Positions 46,132-55,890 are shown, numbered from the stretch's first letter. The stretch is 64,000 bases of DNA from Pontibacter arcticus (GCF_003284895.1 NZ_QMDV01000001.1:337080-401079), one strand, 5' to 3'. Notes: generated by a model not told the origin, from the sequence alone. A program made the numbers and translations.

Positions 46132-46995
46132 TTATTTCCGAATGGAAGTATGGCCGTCTTTGGAGTGCTTTAATTCCAGTTCACCGTCAGGTTGCTTTTT
46201 CATGGATGCATCTGCTTCGGTGCCCACGCCGCCTTTTGCTACCGTAATGCCGCCATCTACCATATAAAGCGCGCCCGTTACATAAGATGCTTCCTCCGAA
46301 GCCAGGAACAAGTATACATTCGCTACTTCTTCGGGTGTACCTCTACGGCCCATCGGCGTGGCTTCTTTCATGGTCTTCACCATCTTGCTATCCATTGGGC
46401 CGGTGCTGTCATGGGTCCAGGCAGTATCAATCGGGCCAGGGCCTACAATATTGCAGCGTACCCCAAACTGCGCCTGCTCTACGGCCAGGCCTTTCATAAA
46501 AGCATGTATAAATCCTTTGGTGCCGCCATAAGGAGAATTTTGCGCAATCCCGATCATGCCAGCTTCCGAGCCTGCCGATACAATATTTCCTTTCGTTTTA
46601 TGCAGCTCTGGCAACGCCGCTTTCGACATCTGGAAAGCTGAGTGGATGTTGTTCTTGAGCATGTACTCAAACCCTTCAGTCGTATAATCCTGCAGCAAGT
46701 TCACTTCCGGGAAAACGCCTGCGTTGTTGATCAGGATATCCAATTTACCAAATTGTTTTACGGCCAGTTCCACACAGCTTTTCGCGTTTGCCTCCGAAGA
46801 AATATCGCGACTAAAGGCAATAGCTGCGCCGCCTTGTTCCATGATATCTTTTGCTACCTGCTCCACCGGATCTTCCGGAAAACCGGCTACTACTACACTT
46901 GCTCCTTCGGCAGCAAATTTCTTGGCAATGGCCTCGCCAATACCTGTTCCGCCACCGGTTACAATGGCTACTTTACCTTCTAATCTGTTTCCCAT
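46132..46995 (-). CDS. Short-chain dehydrogenase/reductase (glucose 1-dehydrogenase-like)
   Basis: The protein is 287 aa. The cofactor motif TGGGTGIGEA (14-23), the NNAG motif in ILINNAGVFPE, the catalytic Ser in VSAGSEAG, and YGGTK with Tyr and Lys are intact. YMVDGGITVA matches the classical SDR C-terminus. An extra charged tail of about 30 residues (KHSKDGHTSIRK at the end) is unusual. The substrate cannot be told. Confidence 0.85.
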   Translation of the reverse strand: MGNRLEGKVAIVTGGGTGIGEAIAKKFAAEGASVVVAGFPEDPVEQVAKDIMEQGGAAIAFSRDISSEANAKSCVELAVKQFGKLDILINNAGVFPEVNLLQDYTTEGFEYMLKNNIHSAFQMSKAALPELHKTKGNIVSAGSEAGMIGIAQNSPYGGTKGFIHAFMKGLAVEQAQFGVRCNIVGPGPIDTAWTHDSTGPMDSKMVKTMKEATPMGRRGTPEEVANVYLFLASEEASYVTGALYMVDGGITVAKGGVGTEADASMKKQPDGELELKHSKDGHTSIRK

Positions 46996-47146
46996 AGTTG
47001 TGTTATATTTTTAGATGATGATGCGGCACGTATACTTTACCAAAGTATGGAATTGTAAAAAACACAGATAACACACGTTATCAGCTTTTTAACGTATACT
47101 TGATTTTGCACTCATACTTATACCTATAACTTTAAAGAAGCGTTTC

Positions 47147-47782
47147 ATGAGCTTTTTATATAATACCCTCGCTACTTCTTTTGAAGATCGCATCGAAACT
47201 CCGCATCTTATTTTAAGACCTTATGAAGAAGGCGATGAAGTAGATTTTATACAGCTGATGCAGGAAAATACCTCAGAGCTTGGCCCTGTCTTTAAAGGGC
47301 GCGCCGCCCGTGTGCATATCCTGGAAGATGCCCGCATGCAGGTAAAACAGTTGCGAACCGATTGGGACAACCGGAAAACATTTGAGTTTGGCGTATGGCA
47401 GAAAGAAACCAGTAAATATATAGGAGCCATCGCCCTGAATAACCTGGACAGAAGTATACCCAAAGCGGAGCTCGGTTTATACTTTACACGGCCTTCGGAG
47501 ATGCAGCCATTTATACAGGAAGCGATTACAGAAGTGATCCGGTTTGGTTTTGATAAGCTTGGCCTGAATAAAATATTTTTGCGTTGCACCGCCTTCAATG
47601 ATTATTATGGAGCACTGGCAACAGACAGCGGCTTTGTGAAAGAAGGTATTTTGCGCTGCGATTTCAGGGGGGCCGATACAACCGAACTGCTCGATTTAAA
47701 TTACTACGGTCTTACCCGCCCTGATTATGAAGAAGCTTTTAATACGAAGGATTTAGAGCACCACAAACCAAGTATAAATTAG
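47147..47782 (+). CDS. GNAT-family N-acetyltransferase (RimJ/RimL-like)
   Basis: The protein is 211 aa. ETPHLILRPYEEGD at the N-terminus and FGVWQKETSKYIGAIALN followed by KAELGLYFTRPSEMQ match the RimJ/RimL branch. LGLNKIFLRCTAFNDYYGALATDSGFVKEG covers the acetyl-CoA site. It may acetylate a ribosomal protein or a small amine. It ends within a convergent gene by 4 bases. Confidence 0.85.
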   Translation: MSFLYNTLATSFEDRIETPHLILRPYEEGDEVDFIQLMQENTSELGPVFKGRAARVHILEDARMQVKQLRTDWDNRKTFEFGVWQKETSKYIGAIALNNLDRSIPKAELGLYFTRPSEMQPFIQEAITEVIRFGFDKLGLNKIFLRCTAFNDYYGALATDSGFVKEGILRCDFRGADTTELLDLNYYGLTRPDYEEAFNTKDLEHHKPSIN

Positions 47783-48930
47783 CGCTTCGGTTTCGCCACA
47801 AAGAAGCCGGTATCAAAAGTAAGGTAGATAGAATTAGCAAATTCGAGTTGCGGGTTGTTAAAGTCATATACAGGTTCCAGGCGCAGCGTCAGGTCCAGGC
47901 CCTCCATTAACCGGATATCCTTCATTAACCGAAGTATAAGCAGGCGGCGTTTTTCTTCCACATAACCCGCATTTTTGTACGTCGTAGATACAGCCTGGTA
48001 AAGTTGCCCACCCCGGTTTGCCATATACCGGTTGCCCTCCCAGTAGCTCAGCATCACATCCTGGTATTTTGTATCGATGCCGGCATTCAGGTAATAGCCG
48101 TATCCATCCTGGTAAATGTACCGATACTCATTCGAGAAATCTTTGTACCCCACCAGATAGTTTTTAGTATAGATGCGGTGCACGATACCTTTACTATACT
48201 CTTTTTCAATTTCGAGGCCTAATGCTCCGTTTGCTACTGTCAGCAAAGGCAACTCGGACGCATCGATCTGGCCGCCCCGGTGCTGCGCCGTAAACTGAAC
48301 CGGGAGTGTAATGCGTATGCTATCGCCGCCGCCTTTCTTATCATCCATCTCCAGCAACTTTAATCCTATGCTTGCTCCGCCAAATACATCTTCCTGGTCA
48401 TCTTCTGCCCTGTACAGCATATTGCTCCACTCCAGCCAGGCATCCAGTTTTACCCGGTCGCTTTGCAGCAAATACTGAATACCGTTTTCGATTCGGTTAG
48501 TAAATACGCGTTCGAAATCGTATAAAGGTTCGATGTAGCCATGGTTGAGATTGCCTTCAAGTGTTCCGAAAAGAAAGGCGTGGTTCTGTTTCTGTATTTT
48601 AATGGTGAAGGTGGGCTGAATATTTTCGTAGCCGCTGCTGCCAAAGTCTTTTTGCAACAGTGCACCCGCCTCTATGCGTACAAACTCCGACGGAAAATAA
48701 GTTAGGCGAGGGTTTAAATGGTAGCCAAACAAAGTATAACCATCGGCTATGTTATTGAAATATTCGTTATTTTTTGAGAAGCCCAGGACGTGCAAATTAA
48801 ACCTAAGCTCATTAGCATTTTTAGGATTGACAGGTAGCTTTTGTTCAAGCGCCGAATTATTAAGCTGGCCGATACACAACGAGCTGTTGAGTAAAATAAA
48901 AAAAGTGAAAATAATCTTAGATACACGCAT
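47779..48930 (-). CDS. Hypothetical outer-membrane beta-barrel protein
   Basis: The protein is 383 aa from the ATG at 48930, which gives a clean signal peptide (MRVSKIIFTFFILLNSSLCIGQ). The longer frame to 49011 adds a hydrophobic stretch that breaks that signal. The body has alternating hydrophobic residues and many aromatic residues (YNNIADGYTLFGYH-like, IYQDGYGYYLNAGID), typical of a membrane barrel, and ends in basic residues instead of Phe. I do not recognise a family. Confidence 0.7.
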   Translation of the reverse strand: MRVSKIIFTFFILLNSSLCIGQLNNSALEQKLPVNPKNANELRFNLHVLGFSKNNEYFNNIADGYTLFGYHLNPRLTYFPSEFVRIEAGALLQKDFGSSGYENIQPTFTIKIQKQNHAFLFGTLEGNLNHGYIEPLYDFERVFTNRIENGIQYLLQSDRVKLDAWLEWSNMLYRAEDDQEDVFGGASIGLKLLEMDDKKGGGDSIRITLPVQFTAQHRGGQIDASELPLLTVANGALGLEIEKEYSKGIVHRIYTKNYLVGYKDFSNEYRYIYQDGYGYYLNAGIDTKYQDVMLSYWEGNRYMANRGGQLYQAVSTTYKNAGYVEEKRRLLILRLMKDIRLMEGLDLTLRLEPVYDFNNPQLEFANSIYLTFDTGFFVAKPKR

Positions 48931-49094
48931 AAATAATGATAAATAAAGGCACAAATTAGCAATTCGGTTTGTTGTAATCAGACAGCAGAAAGCAGCTAAA
49001 ATAATTAGCAAAATAGACGTACGCTTTTTTGCATATTGCTGCCGGAAGTTGTAATTTCACCTTAATATAAAGAAGCAAATTAATTAACACACAC

Positions 49095-50144
49095 ATGAGC
49101 GTAAGCAACGAAAAACTTAAGGCCCTGCAGCTAACCATAGACAAGCTTGACAAGACCTACGGTAAAGGTACTGTAATGAAGTTAAGCGATAACCGCGTAG
49201 AAGATGTACCGGCTATTTCTACAGGTTCGCTAGGGCTTGATATAGCTTTGGGTATTGGTGGTTTACCACGTGGCCGTGTCATCGAAATATATGGCCCGGA
49301 ATCATCTGGTAAAACTACGCTTACTATGCACGCCATTGCCGAAGCACAAAGAAAAGGTGGCCTGGCTGCATTTATTGATGCGGAGCACGCATTCGATCAG
49401 GCTTACGCCAAAAAGCTTGGGATTGATACAGAAAATCTTTTGATCTCTCAGCCAGATAATGGCGAGCAGGCACTTGAAATTGCAGATCACCTGATCCGTT
49501 CCGGCGCTATTGATATTATTGTAATTGACTCTGTTGCTGCACTGGTTCCGAAAAGCGAACTCGAAGGCGATATGGGTGATAGCAAAATGGGCCTTCAGGC
49601 GCGTTTAATGTCGCAGGCATTACGTAAACTGACCGGTACTATCAACAAAACAGGATGCTGCTGTATTTTCATCAACCAGCTTCGCGAGAAGATCGGGGTG
49701 ATGTTCGGTAATCCGGAAACAACTACGGGTGGTAATGCCCTTAAATTCTACGCTTCCGTTCGTCTGGATATCCGTCGTATCGGCCAGATCAAAGAAAGCG
49801 CAGATAACATTACCGGTAACCGCACCCGCGTTAAGGTGGTAAAAAATAAAGTAGCGCCTCCGTTTAAAGTGGTTGAGTTTGATATCATGTACGGCGAAGG
49901 TATTTCTAAGGTAGGCGAGATTCTGGACCTTGGTGTTGAATTCGGCATCATTCAGAAATCAGGCTCTTGGTTCTCTTACAACGGAAGCAAGTTAGGCCAG
50001 GGCCGTGATGGCGTAAAACAACTGTTGCTGGATAACCCGGAACTACAGGAAGAATTGGAAGAAAAAGTAAGAGCGTTTGTGAAAGGCGATCCGGATGCAG
50101 CCGCTGCTGCGCTGGAGGATGCTGCCGCCGCAACTGCAGAATGA
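49095..50144 (+). CDS. recA: Recombinase RecA
   Basis: The protein is 349 aa. The P-loop GPESSGKT (67-74), [40 protein letters not shown] and the acidic, Ala-rich C-terminus are all conserved. It drives homologous pairing and SOS autocleavage. It is monocistronic, with a strong terminator. The gene holds no AAGTATA word. Confidence 0.98.
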   Translation: MSVSNEKLKALQLTIDKLDKTYGKGTVMKLSDNRVEDVPAISTGSLGLDIALGIGGLPRGRVIEIYGPESSGKTTLTMHAIAEAQRKGGLAAFIDAEHAFDQAYAKKLGIDTENLLISQPDNGEQALEIADHLIRSGAIDIIVIDSVAALVPKSELEGDMGDSKMGLQARLMSQALRKLTGTINKTGCCCIFINQLREKIGVMFGNPETTTGGNALKFYASVRLDIRRIGQIKESADNITGNRTRVKVVKNKVAPPFKVVEFDIMYGEGISKVGEILDLGVEFGIIQKSGSWFSYNGSKLGQGRDGVKQLLLDNPELQEELEEKVRAFVKGDPDAAAAALEDAAAATAE

Positions 50145-50169
50145 ACTCTTTTTAATCAGGATAAGTAAT

Positions 50170-50204
50170 AAAAAAGGTGCTACCGAAATTGTAGCACCTT
50201 TTTT
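50170..50204 (+). terminator. recA terminator
   Basis: Perfect 14-bp arms (AAAAAAGGTGCTAC and its complement) have a T tract. Confidence 0.85.
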
Positions 50205-50316
50205 ATTGTTACTGAGTTGAATAGATTTATTTATCTACCTAACTTAGTTAAAAGATAGGTGCTTGGTATAAAACTTGTAATACAAAAAGCATCACCTGTC
50301 TAATTTGCGAGATCAT

Positions 50317-51123
50317 ATGAAAAGGATATTCCCTGTTCTGTTAATAGCTCTGTTAATTTCTGTCGGTTTTGTAACCAAAGACAGAATGCGCAGCGTGCCT
50401 AACGAGAGTTTTTCGAATGGCGAGGTACTGAAGTATAAAGTACACTATGGCCTTATTACCGCTGCCGAAGCTGTGATTGATACATCGCCTGAATTACATT
50501 ACGTGAACGGCCGTGCCTGCTACCGCGCTACGGTGAATGGCAAAACCACGAGTTCTTTTGACCTGTTTATACGCATCCGCGATACGTGGCAATCTTACAT
50601 TGATACGGCAGCCATACTTCCGCAACGCTCTTACCGGAACATACAGGAAGGCAGTTACAGAAAACGCGAAACTGTTGATTTCGACCATTACAAGAATACA
50701 GCTTTTGTAGCTTACAAGAAGAAGAAAGAAGAAAAATCCGGCAGCTACAAAACAGCTGATAATGTGCAGGATATTGTAAGTGGTATTTATTACCTCCGCA
50801 CGCTCAACTTCGATAAAATGAAAGCAGGCGAAAAAGTAAACGTAAGAGGCTTTTTTGATGAAGAGAACTTCGATATGGAAGTAACTTTTAAAGGCCGCGA
50901 AACGGTTAGCACCAAAGCGGGTAATATCCGGGCGTTAAAGCTTGTACCTACCATGCCTGATAATAAAATGTTTAAAGGCGAGAACGCAATCACCTTATAC
51001 TTGTCTGATGATAAAAACAAGATACCGGTGCTGATACAGGCCGAGATGTTGGTTGGCTCTGTTAAAGTGAACCTGTACGAGTATAAAAACCTGAAACACA
51101 AAACATTATTAGCCAATAAATAA
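50317..51123 (+). CDS. DUF3108 domain envelope protein
   Basis: The protein is 268 aa from ATG 50317. A TTG four codons earlier is in frame. An N-terminal hydrophobic segment (about 3-18) acts as signal or anchor. The DUF3108-type core includes FSNGEVLKYKVHYGLITAAEA and DNVQDIVSGIYYLRTLNF. Known members are periplasmic or outer-membrane associated, with no assigned reaction. The stop codon overlaps the A-run of the terminator. Confidence 0.82.
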   Translation: MKRIFPVLLIALLISVGFVTKDRMRSVPNESFSNGEVLKYKVHYGLITAAEAVIDTSPELHYVNGRACYRATVNGKTTSSFDLFIRIRDTWQSYIDTAAILPQRSYRNIQEGSYRKRETVDFDHYKNTAFVAYKKKKEEKSGSYKTADNVQDIVSGIYYLRTLNFDKMKAGEKVNVRGFFDEENFDMEVTFKGRETVSTKAGNIRALKLVPTMPDNKMFKGENAITLYLSDDKNKIPVLIQAEMLVGSVKVNLYEYKNLKHKTLLANK

Positions 51124-51155
51124 AAAAAGGCCGGTTGCACAACCGGCCTTTTTTT
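51122..51155 (+). terminator. Terminator after the DUF3108 gene
   Basis: Perfect 15-bp arms (core GGCCGGTT) have a four-base loop and a T run. A TATACTT word follows closely. Confidence 0.85.
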
Positions 51156-51240
51156 ATTTATACTTCAGCCAGCAACAACCTGGTATGTTAACAAACTATT
51201 AAGCTTTTGTTACAACAAATTATATTGCCACGAATGCTAT

Positions 51241-51248
51241 TACCTTTG
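51241..51248 (+). promoter_or_regulatory. -7 box (TACCTTTG) for the two-component pair
   Basis: It matches TAnnTTTG and is followed directly by an AAGTATAA word. The leader to the ATG at 51343 would be about 88 bases. Confidence 0.55.
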
Positions 51249-51342
51249 AAGTATAAATAAGGCTGATAAAGCGACGTAAGTATAAAATATAAGCTTGAAG
51301 TTGGCCTGATGAACATACCTTAACTCTTTAATTTCCTACAGC

Positions 51343-52032
51343 ATGCAACCTACATCACACTACAAAGTACTGGTAGTAGACGACGACCCGGACATCGTTG
51401 AAATGCTGCAATACAACCTTACCCGCGAAGGATACGACGTAGCACAGGCCGAAAATGGTTTAAAAGCAATTGCCGAAGCACAAACGTTTAAGCCGGATAT
51501 TATTCTGATGGATGTGATGATGCCGCAACTCGATGGTATTGCCGCCTGTCGCCAGCTGAGGGAGTTTAGTCATTTCCGGAACACGCATATCATCTTTTTA
51601 ACTGCGCGCTCCGAAGAGTTTTCGGAGGTGGCCGCTTTCGATGCCGGTGCCGATGATTTTATAACCAAGCCTATCAAGCCGCGTGCTTTGCTTAGCCGCC
51701 TGGCCGCATTTACCCGCCGCGAAACTGCCCAGGAAGAACAGGATAAAGTAATTGACATAGCTGGTATGCGCATCGATCGTGTTAGCTTTGCAGTGTATAA
51801 AGGCGAAGAAAAGATAACGCTTCCGAAAAAAGAATTTGAGCTACTTGCTTTTCTGGCTGCTACGCCCAACAAGGTATTTACCCGCGAAGAACTGCTGCAC
51901 AATGTATGGGGAAGCGATGTATATGTAATTGCCCGTACCGTGGATGTGCACATCCGGAAAGTGCGCGAAAAAATAGGCGAAGACAATATTAAAACAATTA
52001 AAGGTGTAGGCTACAAGTTTAACACCGATTAG
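51343..52032 (+). CDS. Response regulator, OmpR/PhoB family
   Basis: The protein is 229 aa. The receiver domain has acidic residues VVDDDPD near the start, the phospho-acceptor Asp57 in IILMDVMMP, and Lys in ITKPIKP. A winged-helix DNA-binding domain covers about 130-228 (LPKKEFELLAFLA, VWGSDVYVIARTVDVHIRKVR). It lies 3 bases before its kinase gene. The target genes are unknown. Similarity to PhoB suggests but does not prove phosphate control. Confidence 0.93.
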   Translation: MQPTSHYKVLVVDDDPDIVEMLQYNLTREGYDVAQAENGLKAIAEAQTFKPDIILMDVMMPQLDGIAACRQLREFSHFRNTHIIFLTARSEEFSEVAAFDAGADDFITKPIKPRALLSRLAAFTRRETAQEEQDKVIDIAGMRIDRVSFAVYKGEEKITLPKKEFELLAFLAATPNKVFTREELLHNVWGSDVYVIARTVDVHIRKVREKIGEDNIKTIKGVGYKFNTD

Positions 52033-52035
52033 CAA

Positions 52036-53076
52036 ATGAACTTAAACTCCCGTACGCTTGCTTTTTTAACTTCATTGGCGGTGGCTTTGGTGCTTACCGC
52101 CTTTCTTGCTTTTGCTGATCGCTTTTCGTCGCAGGGCTGGCTGGCCGCTTTGGTCGTGGTTTTTATAAGTAGCTTTTTGCTGGTGCGCTATTCTTACGAG
52201 TCGCTGGTGTTCCGGGAGATAAAAAATGTATACTCCAGCATCGAAAAAATCAGAAAGCAGGATTTCCGGAAAACAGAATCCCGCTCCTCATTCACCACCA
52301 ATCCGCTCGAAAAAATAAAAGATGAGATCTATCTGATCACGGAGCAGAAACAACAGGAGATTGATGAACTGAAACGCTTGCAACTATTGCGGAGCGATTT
52401 TCTGGCAGATGTATCGCACGAGCTGAAAACACCCATATTTGCTGCCCAGGGCTTTATTCATACGTTGTTGGATGGCGCCATGGACGACATAAACGTACGG
52501 GATAAGTTTTTGCTGAAAGCCGCTAAAAGCCTGGACAACCTGGATGCACTAGTACTTGACCTGATCAATATTGCGCAACTGGAACGCGGTGTGGTCAAAA
52601 TGCAGAAACAGAATTTTGATGCCGTACCGCTTGTGCGCGAAATTTTCGAACAACTGGAACAGAAAGCCACCGAAAGCCAGATAAAACTGCACCTGGAAGC
52701 AGCGCCACAAGAACAGATCATACTTTACGCAGACCGCAACCGCATCCGGCAGGTACTCATTAACCTGATTGATAATGCCATCAAGTATGGAAAAAAAGGC
52801 GGAAACATCTGGGTGCTGTTTGATGAAGGCAAGAAAAAGTATACGATCACGGTAAAAGACGATGGCAAAGGCATTGCCCAGGAACACATCAACCGTATTT
52901 TCGAACGCTTCTACCGCATCGATAAAAGCCGCGCCCGCGATACCACCAGCACCGGTCTTGGCCTGGCCATCTGCAAACATATCATAGAAGCACACAAATC
53001 GTTTATAGCCGTAAAAAGTGAGGTTGGCAAAGGCTCTACTATGGCCTTTAAGTTGCAGCGCGAAAAGAAGGTTTAG
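52036..53076 (+). CDS. Sensor histidine kinase (PhoR-like)
   Basis: The protein is 346 aa. Two N-terminal helices (about 8-26 and 35-52) have almost no periplasmic loop, so the signal is probably sensed in the membrane or cytoplasm. His128 in DVSHELKTP is phosphorylated. Catalytic boxes are NLIDNAIKYG (N), VKDDGKGIA (G1), and TSTGLGLAICKHI (G2). It pairs with the regulator 3 bases upstream. Confidence 0.93.
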   Translation: MNLNSRTLAFLTSLAVALVLTAFLAFADRFSSQGWLAALVVVFISSFLLVRYSYESLVFREIKNVYSSIEKIRKQDFRKTESRSSFTTNPLEKIKDEIYLITEQKQQEIDELKRLQLLRSDFLADVSHELKTPIFAAQGFIHTLLDGAMDDINVRDKFLLKAAKSLDNLDALVLDLINIAQLERGVVKMQKQNFDAVPLVREIFEQLEQKATESQIKLHLEAAPQEQIILYADRNRIRQVLINLIDNAIKYGKKGGNIWVLFDEGKKKYTITVKDDGKGIAQEHINRIFERFYRIDKSRARDTTSTGLGLAICKHIIEAHKSFIAVKSEVGKGSTMAFKLQREKKV

Positions 53077-53163
53077 TTGCTAAGTTGATCCTTGAGAGCT
53101 TAAAAAAGCCACGCTAAGATGTTACCGCGCTCAGCAATTCAACCATCCAACAATTATTATCAG

Positions 53164-53171
53164 TATCTTTG
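53164..53171 (+). promoter_or_regulatory. -7 box (TATCTTTG) before the RluA-family gene
   Basis: It matches TAnnTTTG followed by CAG. The predicted transcript start (about 53178) falls inside the longer open frame starting at 53169 and favours a start further downstream. Confidence 0.65.
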
Positions 53172-53225
53172 CAGTATGTGGAGCAACGTTTACCCACACC
53201 TGAACAAAGTATAGTAGCGCAAAAG

Positions 53226-53942
53226 ATGAAATACCCGGTTTTTGAAGACCTGATTATATTTGAGAACGACGATTATCTGATCGTGAATAAGCCTCCTTAC
53301 CTGGCCACGCTTGAAGACCGTACCCCTAATACCACCAACTTATTGAAGTTAGCACGCCAGTATAACCCTGATTTGCAGGCTGCCCACCGCCTCGATAAAG
53401 ATACATCCGGTTGCCTGGCTTTTGCCAAAAACGCCGAAGCGTACCGCCACCTTTCGATGCAGTTCGAGCACCGCCAGGTTTATAAAGTGTACCATGCCGT
53501 GGCTTGGGGTATTCATAAATTTGAGGATGAACTGGTGAGCCGTGCCATTTTACCAAGTGCCAAAGGCGTAGCCAAACTTACACCAAAAGGCAAACCCGCC
53601 GAAACATACTTTACTACCCTCGAAAATTTTAACCGCCACACCCTGCTGGAATGCATGCCCGTAACCGGCCGACTGCACCAGATACGTGTGCACCTGGCGT
53701 ACAAAGGCGCTCCTATTGTAGGCGATGAGTTGTACGGTGGCGAAAACGTATACTTAAGCACGCTGAAAAGAGGCTTTAACCTGAAGCAGCAAACTGAAGA
53801 GCAACCGCTCATTAAACGCTTTGCGCTGCACTCGTTTACGCTTGGGTTTACTTTATTAAATGGCGAACCGATCAAGATCGAAGCGCCTTATCCAAAAGAT
53901 TTTGCTGTGCTTGTAAAGCAGCTGCGCCAATATTCAAGGTAG
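53226..53942 (+). CDS. RluA-family pseudouridine synthase
   Basis: The protein is 238 aa from ATG 53226. The alternative GTG at 53178 would coincide with the predicted transcript start. The catalytic Asp58 lies in HRLDKDTSGCLAFAK, and VYHAVAWG and GRLHQIRVHLAYKGAPIVGDELYGG are typical. It isomerises uridine in rRNA or tRNA; which base is not clear. There is no S4 domain, unlike RluC/RluD. Confidence 0.9.
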   Translation: MKYPVFEDLIIFENDDYLIVNKPPYLATLEDRTPNTTNLLKLARQYNPDLQAAHRLDKDTSGCLAFAKNAEAYRHLSMQFEHRQVYKVYHAVAWGIHKFEDELVSRAILPSAKGVAKLTPKGKPAETYFTTLENFNRHTLLECMPVTGRLHQIRVHLAYKGAPIVGDELYGGENVYLSTLKRGFNLKQQTEEQPLIKRFALHSFTLGFTLLNGEPIKIEAPYPKDFAVLVKQLRQYSR

Positions 53943-53944
53943 AT

Positions 53945-53967
53945 TTATACTTAAATTTAAAGTATAA
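53945..53967. repeat. Inverted pair of TTATACTT/AAGTATAA words
   Basis: TTATACTT at 53945-53952 and AAGTATAA at 53960-53967 face each other across a 7-base AT spacer just after the RluA stop codon and before the terminator. Confidence 0.8.
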
Positions 53968-53970
53968 TAG

Positions 53971-53997
53971 AAAGCCCCGGTTTAGTGCCGGGGCTTT
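53971..53997. terminator. Bidirectional terminator between RluA and quinone oxidoreductase genes
   Basis: Arms AAAGCCCCGG and CCGGGGCTTT (53971-53980, 53988-53997) have T on one side and A on the other. Confidence 0.85.
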
Positions 53998-54002
53998 TTG
54001 TT

Positions 54003-54986
54003 TTAAGCGGATACTTTGAGAACGATTTTTCCGATATTTTTATTTGCTTCCATGTAGCGGTGTGCTTCGGCTGCTTCTTCCCAATCAAAAACAGAATCCA
54101 CGACCGGTTTTATTTCCCCGCTTTCGAAGTAAGGCATCGTAAACTGGCTCATCTCCTGCGTTAGTTTTGCCTGGTAGGCCGGTGTACGCGAACGTAACGT
54201 AGAACCTATCACCTGAAGCCTTTTTACTAATATTTGTCGCAGATCGAACTCCTGTACTTTACCGCCACCCATGCTGGCAAGTATAACCAATCGTCCGTCG
54301 GTTCGCAGGCAGTTGATGTTCTGCTGAAAGTATGGCCCGGAAATAAAATCGATGATCACGTCTACGCCTTCGTTGTTGGTATGTGTTAATACTTCTGTTT
54401 CGAAAGATGTCTTTGTATAATCAATGGCTTTGTTCGCGCCCAGCTCTAAACAGGCCTGTATTTTTTGTGATGATGCCGTAACGAGCACCTCTGCTCCTAT
54501 GGCCCGCGCTAATTGAATGGCTGCTGTGCCTACGCCGCTTGCGCCGGCATGTACCAGTACACGTTCGCCGGCCTGTAACTTGCCCAGCCAAACCAGCGCC
54601 TGGTAAGCAGTTAAAAACACTTCAGGTATAGCAGTGGCTTCTTCCATACTTAAGTTTTCGGGAACAGGCATGGCCATGGCTTCGTTTATCACAGCAAATT
54701 CTGCATAACCGCCGCCCGGTAATAAACCGAATACCTTATCGCCTTTTTTATACTTCGTACAAGCTGCGCCAGTTTCTACTACTTCGCCTGCAATCTCTAA
54801 CCCCAACAACGGACTAGCACCTTTCGGAGCCGGGTACTTGCCTTGGCGCTGTAAGGTATCGGCACGGTTAAGCGCGGTAGCGTGTACTTTTACCAGCAAC
54901 TCATCTGGCTTTGGCTGCGGTTTTTCATATTCCCCAGGTATGAGTTCTTCCGGCCCGCCGGGTTGTTTTACAAGTATGGCTTTCAT
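54003..54986 (-). CDS. NAD(P)H:quinone oxidoreductase, zinc-free MDR family
   Basis: The protein is 327 aa. The GroES-like N-terminus has LNRADTLQRQGKYPAPKG, and the Rossmann part has VHAGASGVGTAAIQLARAIG. No zinc-binding cysteines are present, as in the QOR/PIG3 group. It would reduce quinones or enones with NADPH in the cytoplasm. It ends just beyond the shared terminator. Confidence 0.88.
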   Translation of the reverse strand: MKAILVKQPGGPEELIPGEYEKPQPKPDELLVKVHATALNRADTLQRQGKYPAPKGASPLLGLEIAGEVVETGAACTKYKKGDKVFGLLPGGGYAEFAVINEAMAMPVPENLSMEEATAIPEVFLTAYQALVWLGKLQAGERVLVHAGASGVGTAAIQLARAIGAEVLVTASSQKIQACLELGANKAIDYTKTSFETEVLTHTNNEGVDVIIDFISGPYFQQNINCLRTDGRLVILASMGGGKVQEFDLRQILVKRLQVIGSTLRSRTPAYQAKLTQEMSQFTMPYFESGEIKPVVDSVFDWEEAAEAHRYMEANKNIGKIVLKVSA

Positions 54987-55020
54987 CGTTTTTTGTTGGT
55001 TTCTTACTTTATACTTGATT

Positions 55021-55191
55021 TTATTCTCTTCGGATAGCTTCTACAGGGTTTAGCCTGGCAGCGCGCATAGCAGGATACGTCCCGAACAAAATTTCAATCA
55101 GAATGGCGACGATGGTTATAAGTATAAAAGTGTCGGAAGTATAAGCTGCCTGAAAAGGGACAGCTAAGGAATATTCCATAATATGCATCAT
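55021..55191 (-). pseudogene. C-terminal remnant of an FtsX/MacB-type ABC permease
   Basis: The minus-strand frame from ATG 55191 to the TAA at 55021 encodes about 56 residues. Its last 45 or so (AYTSDTFILITIVAILIEIL, then FGTYPAMRAARLNPVEAIRR) match the final helix and PARxAARLxPxEAIR tail of MacB/FtsX-family permeases. The frame upstream is open only to a TAG near 55277, so the rest of a permease (normally 400-800 aa) is missing. It seems to be the end of a deleted gene. The 55192-55365 stretch shows no other feature. Confidence 0.65.
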
Positions 55192-55365
55192 ACTTCCAAA
55201 TACAGCAAACTCAGAAAATAATGGTATAGCTTTACTATAATAGAAATCCCTTGCCTGTTGACTATATGTATTCTAAAACGGCAGTAAAGTACAGAATGTG
55301 AACGTGCTATTTAACTGATTCACGGTAATTTACAAGACATAGTTGCATAAGAAATAAAATGCGGT

Positions 55366-55373
55366 TATCTTTG
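55366..55373 (+). promoter_or_regulatory. Promoter of the rplM-rpsI operon (-7 TATCTTTG)
   Basis: TATCTTTG matches TAnnTTTG, and a TTG at 55343-55345 lies 20 bases upstream, which fits the -33 element. The leader to the rplM ATG is about 55 bases. Confidence 0.75.
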
Positions 55374-55435
55374 TGTCCATTTTAGAGAACCGAAATAACA
55401 ATTTTCATTAAATAAATCGCTTACAACCACCAAAA

Positions 55436-55885
55436 ATGGATCATTTAAGTTATAAAACCCTGTACGTTAACAAAGCTTCAGCCAACAAAGGCTGGGTGAT
55501 TGTTGATGCCGGGCAAGGAAACTTGGGTCGTGTGGCATCGGAAGTTGCCAAGATCCTGAAGGGCAAACACAAGCCTTCATACACTCCTAACGCTGACTGC
55601 GGCGACAACGTGATCATTATCAATTCTGATAATGTACGTTTCTCAGGCCGTAAGTGGGATCAGAAGTATTATTTGACACACACGGGTTACCCAGGTGGTC
55701 AGAGAAAAACTTCTCCACGTGAGCTAAAGGCTAAATCTTCTACACTGCTTGTAGAGCGCGCTGTTCGTGGCATGTTGCCTAAAAACAGACTTGGCGCCGA
55801 GCTGTTTAGAAATCTTCATGTTTTTACAGGAAGCGAGCATCCATTTGCAGCTCAGCAGCCTAAAGAATTAACCCTCAACATCTAA
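55436..55885 (+). CDS. rplM: 50S ribosomal protein L13
   Basis: The protein is 149 aa. GNLGRVASEVAKILKGKHKPSY, GDNVIIINSDNVRFSGRKWDQKYYLTHTGYPGG and ERAVRGMLPKNRLGAELFRNL-type residues are the L13 core. It heads the L13-S9 operon with a standard promoter. The rpsI start is 5 bases after its stop codon. Confidence 0.98.
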   Translation: MDHLSYKTLYVNKASANKGWVIVDAGQGNLGRVASEVAKILKGKHKPSYTPNADCGDNVIIINSDNVRFSGRKWDQKYYLTHTGYPGGQRKTSPRELKAKSSTLLVERAVRGMLPKNRLGAELFRNLHVFTGSEHPFAAQQPKELTLNI

Positions 55886-55890
55886 TTTTA

